The notes below the pieces were generated by a model that saw nothing but the letters and a program-made list of their open reading frames with translations, did not search any database and was not told the origin of the DNA. A stretch of 8,703 nt of DNA. Source: an uncultured Acidimicrobiaceae bacterium (GTDB taxonomy: Bacteria > Actinomycetota > Acidimicrobiia > Acidimicrobiales > Bog-793). How positions within the stretch are numbered: the first letter of the stretch is position 1; the number at the start of each line of letters is the position of its first letter. The translations under genes and the position numbers were made by a program. Location of the stretch: the NCBI GenBank assembly GCA_903907185.1, contig CAIVND010000122.1:1-8703 (forward strand), read 5' to 3'. Of this stretch, positions 6,285 to 8,703 are shown piece by piece.

Positions 6285-6290
6285 ATAGTA
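6285..6290 (-). promoter_or_regulatory. Possible -10 element for the MFS exporter
   Basis: On the - strand this reads TACTAT, fitting the TAnnnT pattern. Only a weak -35 (ACGACC, 6309-6314 read on the - strand, spacer 18) is present. The start would fall near 6278 and the leader would contain the AAGGAAG site. Low confidence. Confidence 0.25.
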
Positions 6291-6373
6291 ATCAGCCACC
6301 AATTGTGAGGTCGTGATCATCGAATGAGGTGCTGAAACAGATCTGGGCCGTGTGTCTGTTCAGCGAGTCACAG

Positions 6374-6379
6374 TAGGCT
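6374..6379 (+). promoter_or_regulatory. TAGGCT -10-like hexamer directly before the peroxiredoxin start
   Basis: TAGGCT ends six bases before the ATG at 6386, which is where a -10 element should lie if transcription begins at, or next to, the start codon. No Shine-Dalgarno with usual spacing is present. Leaderless mRNAs are frequent in Actinobacteria. There is no clear -35 hexamer. Confidence 0.4.
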
Positions 6380-6385
6380 CTGAAT

Positions 6386-6847
6386 ATGGAGATCGGCGAG
6401 GTGGTCCAAGACTTCACGCTGGACGATCAATATGGTGTTGCGCAGCAACTCTATGGCTACCTCGAGCATGGGCCCGTAGTGCTTTTTTTCTATCCGGCCG
6501 CTCTCTCAAAGGGTTGCACCGAAGAGAGCTGTCACTTTCGTGACCTCAAGACCGAGTTTGAAGCATTTGAAGCTCAAAGGCTTGGCATTAGCGTCGACGG
6601 CGTCGAGAAACAGAGAAAATTTTCTGATCGTCACGCCTTTGACTACCCGCTGCTCTCAGACACGGATGGTTCAGTGGCCAAGCAGTTTGGCGTCAAACGG
6701 TCACTTGACATCCTGAAGGTCAAGCGGTGGACCTTTGTGATTGGGTCGGACCATCGACTCAAGGAGGTCATCAAGAGCGAAGTCCGCATGGATGCACATG
6801 CGGATCGTGCACTGAACGTACTTCGCCAACTATCTTCCATAGGGTGA
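6386..6847 (+). CDS. bcp: Peroxiredoxin, PrxQ/BCP type (thiol peroxidase)
   Basis: This 153-residue cytosolic atypical 2-Cys peroxiredoxin reduces H2O2 and organic hydroperoxides. The active-site segment FFYPAALSKGCTEESCHFRD has Pro37, Ser41 and the peroxidatic Cys44 in the P-x3-(T/S)-x2-C pattern. A second Cys at 49, five residues on, is the resolving Cys typical of BCP/PrxQ. Arg114 in KRWTFVIG matches the conserved active-site Arg. The usual TPGCT is here SKGCT, keeping a hydroxyl at the key position. The N-terminus MEIGEVVQDFTL fits the family start, so the ATG at 6386 is good even though no Shine-Dalgarno is obvious. It is followed after 31 bases by the F420-dependent NADP reductase and then mshC, suggesting that its thiol reductant could be a mycothiol- or thioredoxin-linked system. 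Confidence 0.92.
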   Translation: MEIGEVVQDFTLDDQYGVAQQLYGYLEHGPVVLFFYPAALSKGCTEESCHFRDLKTEFEAFEAQRLGISVDGVEKQRKFSDRHAFDYPLLSDTDGSVAKQFGVKRSLDILKVKRWTFVIGSDHRLKEVIKSEVRMDAHADRALNVLRQLSSIG

Positions 6848-6878
6848 CTCCGATCGGAGACTTTGGGAGCTGGCAACT

Positions 6879-7553
6879 ATGAAGATTGGAATTATCGGAG
6901 GAACTGGCCCGGCGGGCCAGTCTGTCGGGCTGCGTCTCGCCTCCATGGGTCATCAGATCACGATTGGGTCGCGCGATAGTGATCGATCGACCAACCTTGT
7001 CGAGGGGCTACTAGCGAAGTGGTCGACTCACGATCTTGCTTTCACGGGTGGATCGAACGTCGACGCGGCCAGCTGCGACCTGGTTGTGCTCGCAACTCCA
7101 TGGGAGGGTTCGGTGGCAGCGGCACTATCACTTTCGAGCCAACTAGAGGGAAAAGTTCTTGTCTCCATGGTGAATGCGTTGGCAAAGGTCGGTGACGAGT
7201 TTCAAGCATTGGTACCCTCTCGCGGGTCGATTGCTGCATCTCTCCAGGGAGTTTTGCCAAAGACGATGGTGACTACAGCCTTTCAACATCTTCCAGCTCG
7301 CGAGCTAGGGGATCTCAACATGCCGATGCAAGCAGACGTTATGGTCTGCTCTGATACTGCTGAAGGAGCAGAGATTGTGAGTTCAGTGATCTCAAGTGTT
7401 CCGGGTCTTCGTCCGGTTCACTGCGGATCTCTCGCATCTGCAAATGCAGTTGAAGCCCTCACTGCCGTGCTCTTGAATATCAACATCCGTTATAAGTCCC
7501 ATGTTTCACTTCAGCTCTCCGGGTTGAAGGAGATCGGGGGGTTGACCGCATGA
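6879..7553 (+). CDS. npdG: F420-dependent NADP reductase (F420H2:NADP+ oxidoreductase)
   Basis: This 224-residue cytosolic enzyme exchanges hydride between coenzyme F420 and NADP(H). The N-terminal Rossmann motif is GIIGGTGPAGQSVGLRLA (4-21). The second beta strand ends ITIGSRD, whose Ser-Arg pair is the NADP 2'-phosphate contact expected from archaeal Fno structures. Later blocks also follow the family: LVVLATPWEG, FQHLPAREL (where Fno has HTIPA), VMVCSDTAEGAEIV and GLRPVHCGSLASANAVEALTA written across about 175-196. Length is typical. A GGGAG Shine-Dalgarno about nine bases before the ATG supports the start. The stop overlaps the mshC start by four bases (ATGA). In Actinobacteria the enzyme usually makes F420H2 from NADPH, which would supply F420-dependent reductases. 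None of those is in the window. A remote alternative is another NADP-binding Fno-like oxidoreductase. Confidence 0.92.
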   Translation: MKIGIIGGTGPAGQSVGLRLASMGHQITIGSRDSDRSTNLVEGLLAKWSTHDLAFTGGSNVDAASCDLVVLATPWEGSVAAALSLSSQLEGKVLVSMVNALAKVGDEFQALVPSRGSIAASLQGVLPKTMVTTAFQHLPARELGDLNMPMQADVMVCSDTAEGAEIVSSVISSVPGLRPVHCGSLASANAVEALTAVLLNINIRYKSHVSLQLSGLKEIGGLTA

Positions 7554-8674
7554 CGATGTCCCTTTACGACACTGCGAAGCAGGCTGTCGTGCCATTTACA
7601 CCCGATCACTTAGTCACGATGTACACCTGTGGCATCACACCATACGACTCGGCTCATCTTGGTCATGTGGCTACCTATCTTGCCTATGACATCTTGCAAC
7701 GCAGGCTCCGTGATCTCGGGCATGAGACGCGATGCGTGAGGAATGTAACCGATGTTGATGACGATCTCCTGCGAAAATCTCGGGAACTTGGGGTCTACTA
7801 TCTCGACCTCGCTGCCGAAGAGACGATGAAATTTGATCGCAATATGTCAGCGATGAAACTTATTCCCTCCTACTCGGAGCCACGGGCGACCTCCGCGATC
7901 TCAGAGATCTTGAAGATGATCGGTCAGCTCATCGAATCTGGGCACGCCTATCAGGCTGGGGGAGCCGTCTACTATGAGATCGCCTCCTTCTCGGGATTTG
8001 GCGAGGTCAGTCACTACGATCGTCCAACCATGTTGAAGCTCTCAGCTGAGCGCGGTGGCGATATCAACGATCCGCACAAACGTGATCCACTAGATTTTAT
8101 TCTCTGGCAACCTTCACTTCCCGATGAGCCCAGTTGGGAGTCGAGGTGGGGCGCGGGACGTCCGGGATGGCACATTGAATGTTCAGCACTCGCGATGAGA
8201 GAGCTGGGAACGACGATCGACCTCCATGGTGGAGGTTCGGATCTCATCTATCCACACCACGAGTGTGAGGCCGCACAGTCAGAGAGTGCGTCGGGATTTC
8301 CGTTTGTGCGTCACTGGATGCATGTGGGCATGGTCTGTCTCGATGGGGAGAAGATGTCCAAATCATTAGGAAACCTCGTTTTCGTTGGCGATCTTTTAGA
8401 ATCGTATGAGTCCGATGCAATACGCCTTGCGCTGTTATCGCAGCACTATCGGTCATCGTTCGAGTGGAAACATCAACTCCTCACCGACGCCGAATCACAA
8501 CTCGCTCGATGGAGAAGCACGGGAAGGGGCGATGCAGCGATCGATCAAGTTCGAGAGCGTCTCGATGACGATCTCGATACCGCTGGTGCCCTACGGGCGA
8601 TCGATGACGCGGTCAGCCGCAGCGAAGGTGTGTCAGAGACCGCCTCTCTTCTTGGGGTTTCAACAGCCCCGTAG
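7550..8674 (+). CDS. mshC: Mycothiol cysteine ligase MshC (L-Cys:GlcN-Ins ligase)
   Basis: MshC joins L-cysteine to glucosaminyl-inositol with ATP, forming Cys-GlcN-Ins in mycothiol synthesis. It is a 374-residue class I tRNA-synthetase-fold protein related to CysRS. The ATP motifs are HLGH (36-39) and KMSKS (268-272). Residues matching the zinc and cysteinyl-adenylate sites of mycobacterial MshC are present: Cys27, Thr30, Trp207, Cys211, Asp231 and His236. MshC-type features include MYTCGITPYDSAHLGHVATY, HKRDPLDFILW and GAGRPGWHIEC, and the absence of the CysRS anticodon-binding region. It lacks about 16 N-terminal residues compared with mycobacterial MshC. The ATG at 7550 overlaps the previous stop as ATGA and has GGGGGG (7536-7541) eight bases upstream; an ATG at 7556 is a possible alternative. 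This points to an actinobacterium that makes mycothiol. A short CysRS paralogue is the only real alternative. Confidence 0.93.
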   Translation: MTMSLYDTAKQAVVPFTPDHLVTMYTCGITPYDSAHLGHVATYLAYDILQRRLRDLGHETRCVRNVTDVDDDLLRKSRELGVYYLDLAAEETMKFDRNMSAMKLIPSYSEPRATSAISEILKMIGQLIESGHAYQAGGAVYYEIASFSGFGEVSHYDRPTMLKLSAERGGDINDPHKRDPLDFILWQPSLPDEPSWESRWGAGRPGWHIECSALAMRELGTTIDLHGGGSDLIYPHHECEAAQSESASGFPFVRHWMHVGMVCLDGEKMSKSLGNLVFVGDLLESYESDAIRLALLSQHYRSSFEWKHQLLTDAESQLARWRSTGRGDAAIDQVRERLDDDLDTAGALRAIDDAVSRSEGVSETASLLGVSTAP

Positions 8675-8692
8675 GTGCGAGGGCCTTCCATT

Positions 8693-8698
8693 AGGCTT
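8693..8698 (+). promoter_or_regulatory. TAGGCT hexamer near right edge, possible -10 of the next gene
   Basis: TAGGCT occurs 19 bases after the mshC stop and is identical to the hexamers before the peroxiredoxin and DUF4177-like genes. If it is a promoter, the transcript would start just outside the window. There is no hairpin terminator in the 29 bases after mshC. Confidence 0.2.
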
Positions 8699-8703
8699 GA
8701 TCG

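Noticed and set aside
6848..6859. 12-base perfect palindrome CTCCGATCGGAG between the peroxiredoxin and npdG
   Set aside because: About two such palindromes are expected by chance in this length, the gap is within an operon, and no T-tract follows.
8221..8235. Inverted repeat CCTCCA-TGG-TGGAGG
   Set aside because: It lies inside mshC and encodes the conserved Leu-His-Gly-Gly-Gly segment, so it is explained by coding constraint.
7550..8674. Cysteinyl-tRNA synthetase (CysRS) as the identity of the last gene
   Set aside because: The length, missing anticodon-binding region and the GITPYD, HKRDPLD and GGGSDLIYPHHE patterns fit MshC better.
1..8703. CRISPR arrays, tRNA/rRNA genes, insertion sequences, toxin-antitoxin or phage-defence genes
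   Set aside because: Read on both strands, no repeat-spacer pattern, cloverleaf, transposase or defence-family protein is visible.

Overview
The window looks like chromosomal DNA from an actinobacterium. The main reasons are an MshC-type cysteine ligase (mycothiol synthesis is essentially restricted to Actinobacteria) directly coupled to an F420-dependent NADP reductase. The GC content is only moderate by eye, and promoter-like hexamers are TAGGCT-like. This would suit a lineage such as Acidimicrobiia better than high-GC mycobacteria or Streptomyces, but that placement is inference. No rRNA, tRNA, CRISPR array, insertion sequence or phage gene is visible.

Left part (1-3950), aromatic catabolism: the tail of an unidentified gene, a class III (LigB-type) extradiol ring-cleavage dioxygenase on the + strand, a convergent zinc-dependent medium-chain alcohol dehydrogenase on the - strand, and a Rieske non-heme iron oxygenase alpha subunit divergent from it on the + strand. 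The dioxygenase and dehydrogenase meet at a pair of hairpins (1193-1259). The dehydrogenase and Rieske gene share a 209-base divergent intergenic region holding a perfect 15-base palindrome (2476-2490), a candidate operator. Together the enzymes could oxygenate an aromatic compound, oxidise an alcohol side group and open the ring. The substrate cannot be read from the sequence, and no ferredoxin or reductase partner for the Rieske enzyme lies in the window.

Middle part (3950-6258), all on the - strand: a 14-TM DHA2-type MFS drug exporter, an ArfB-type ribosome-rescue hydrolase 47 bases behind it (probably one transcript), and a separate small DUF4177-like protein with its own promoter-like sequence. 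The last one ends at a strong bidirectional terminator shared with the Rieske gene.

Right part (6259-8703), + strand: a PrxQ/BCP-type peroxiredoxin, an F420-dependent NADP reductase and MshC, separated by 31 bases and then by a 4-base ATGA overlap. This looks like a redox operon joining peroxide removal, F420H2/NADPH exchange and mycothiol synthesis. The peroxiredoxin may be translated from a leaderless or nearly leaderless transcript.
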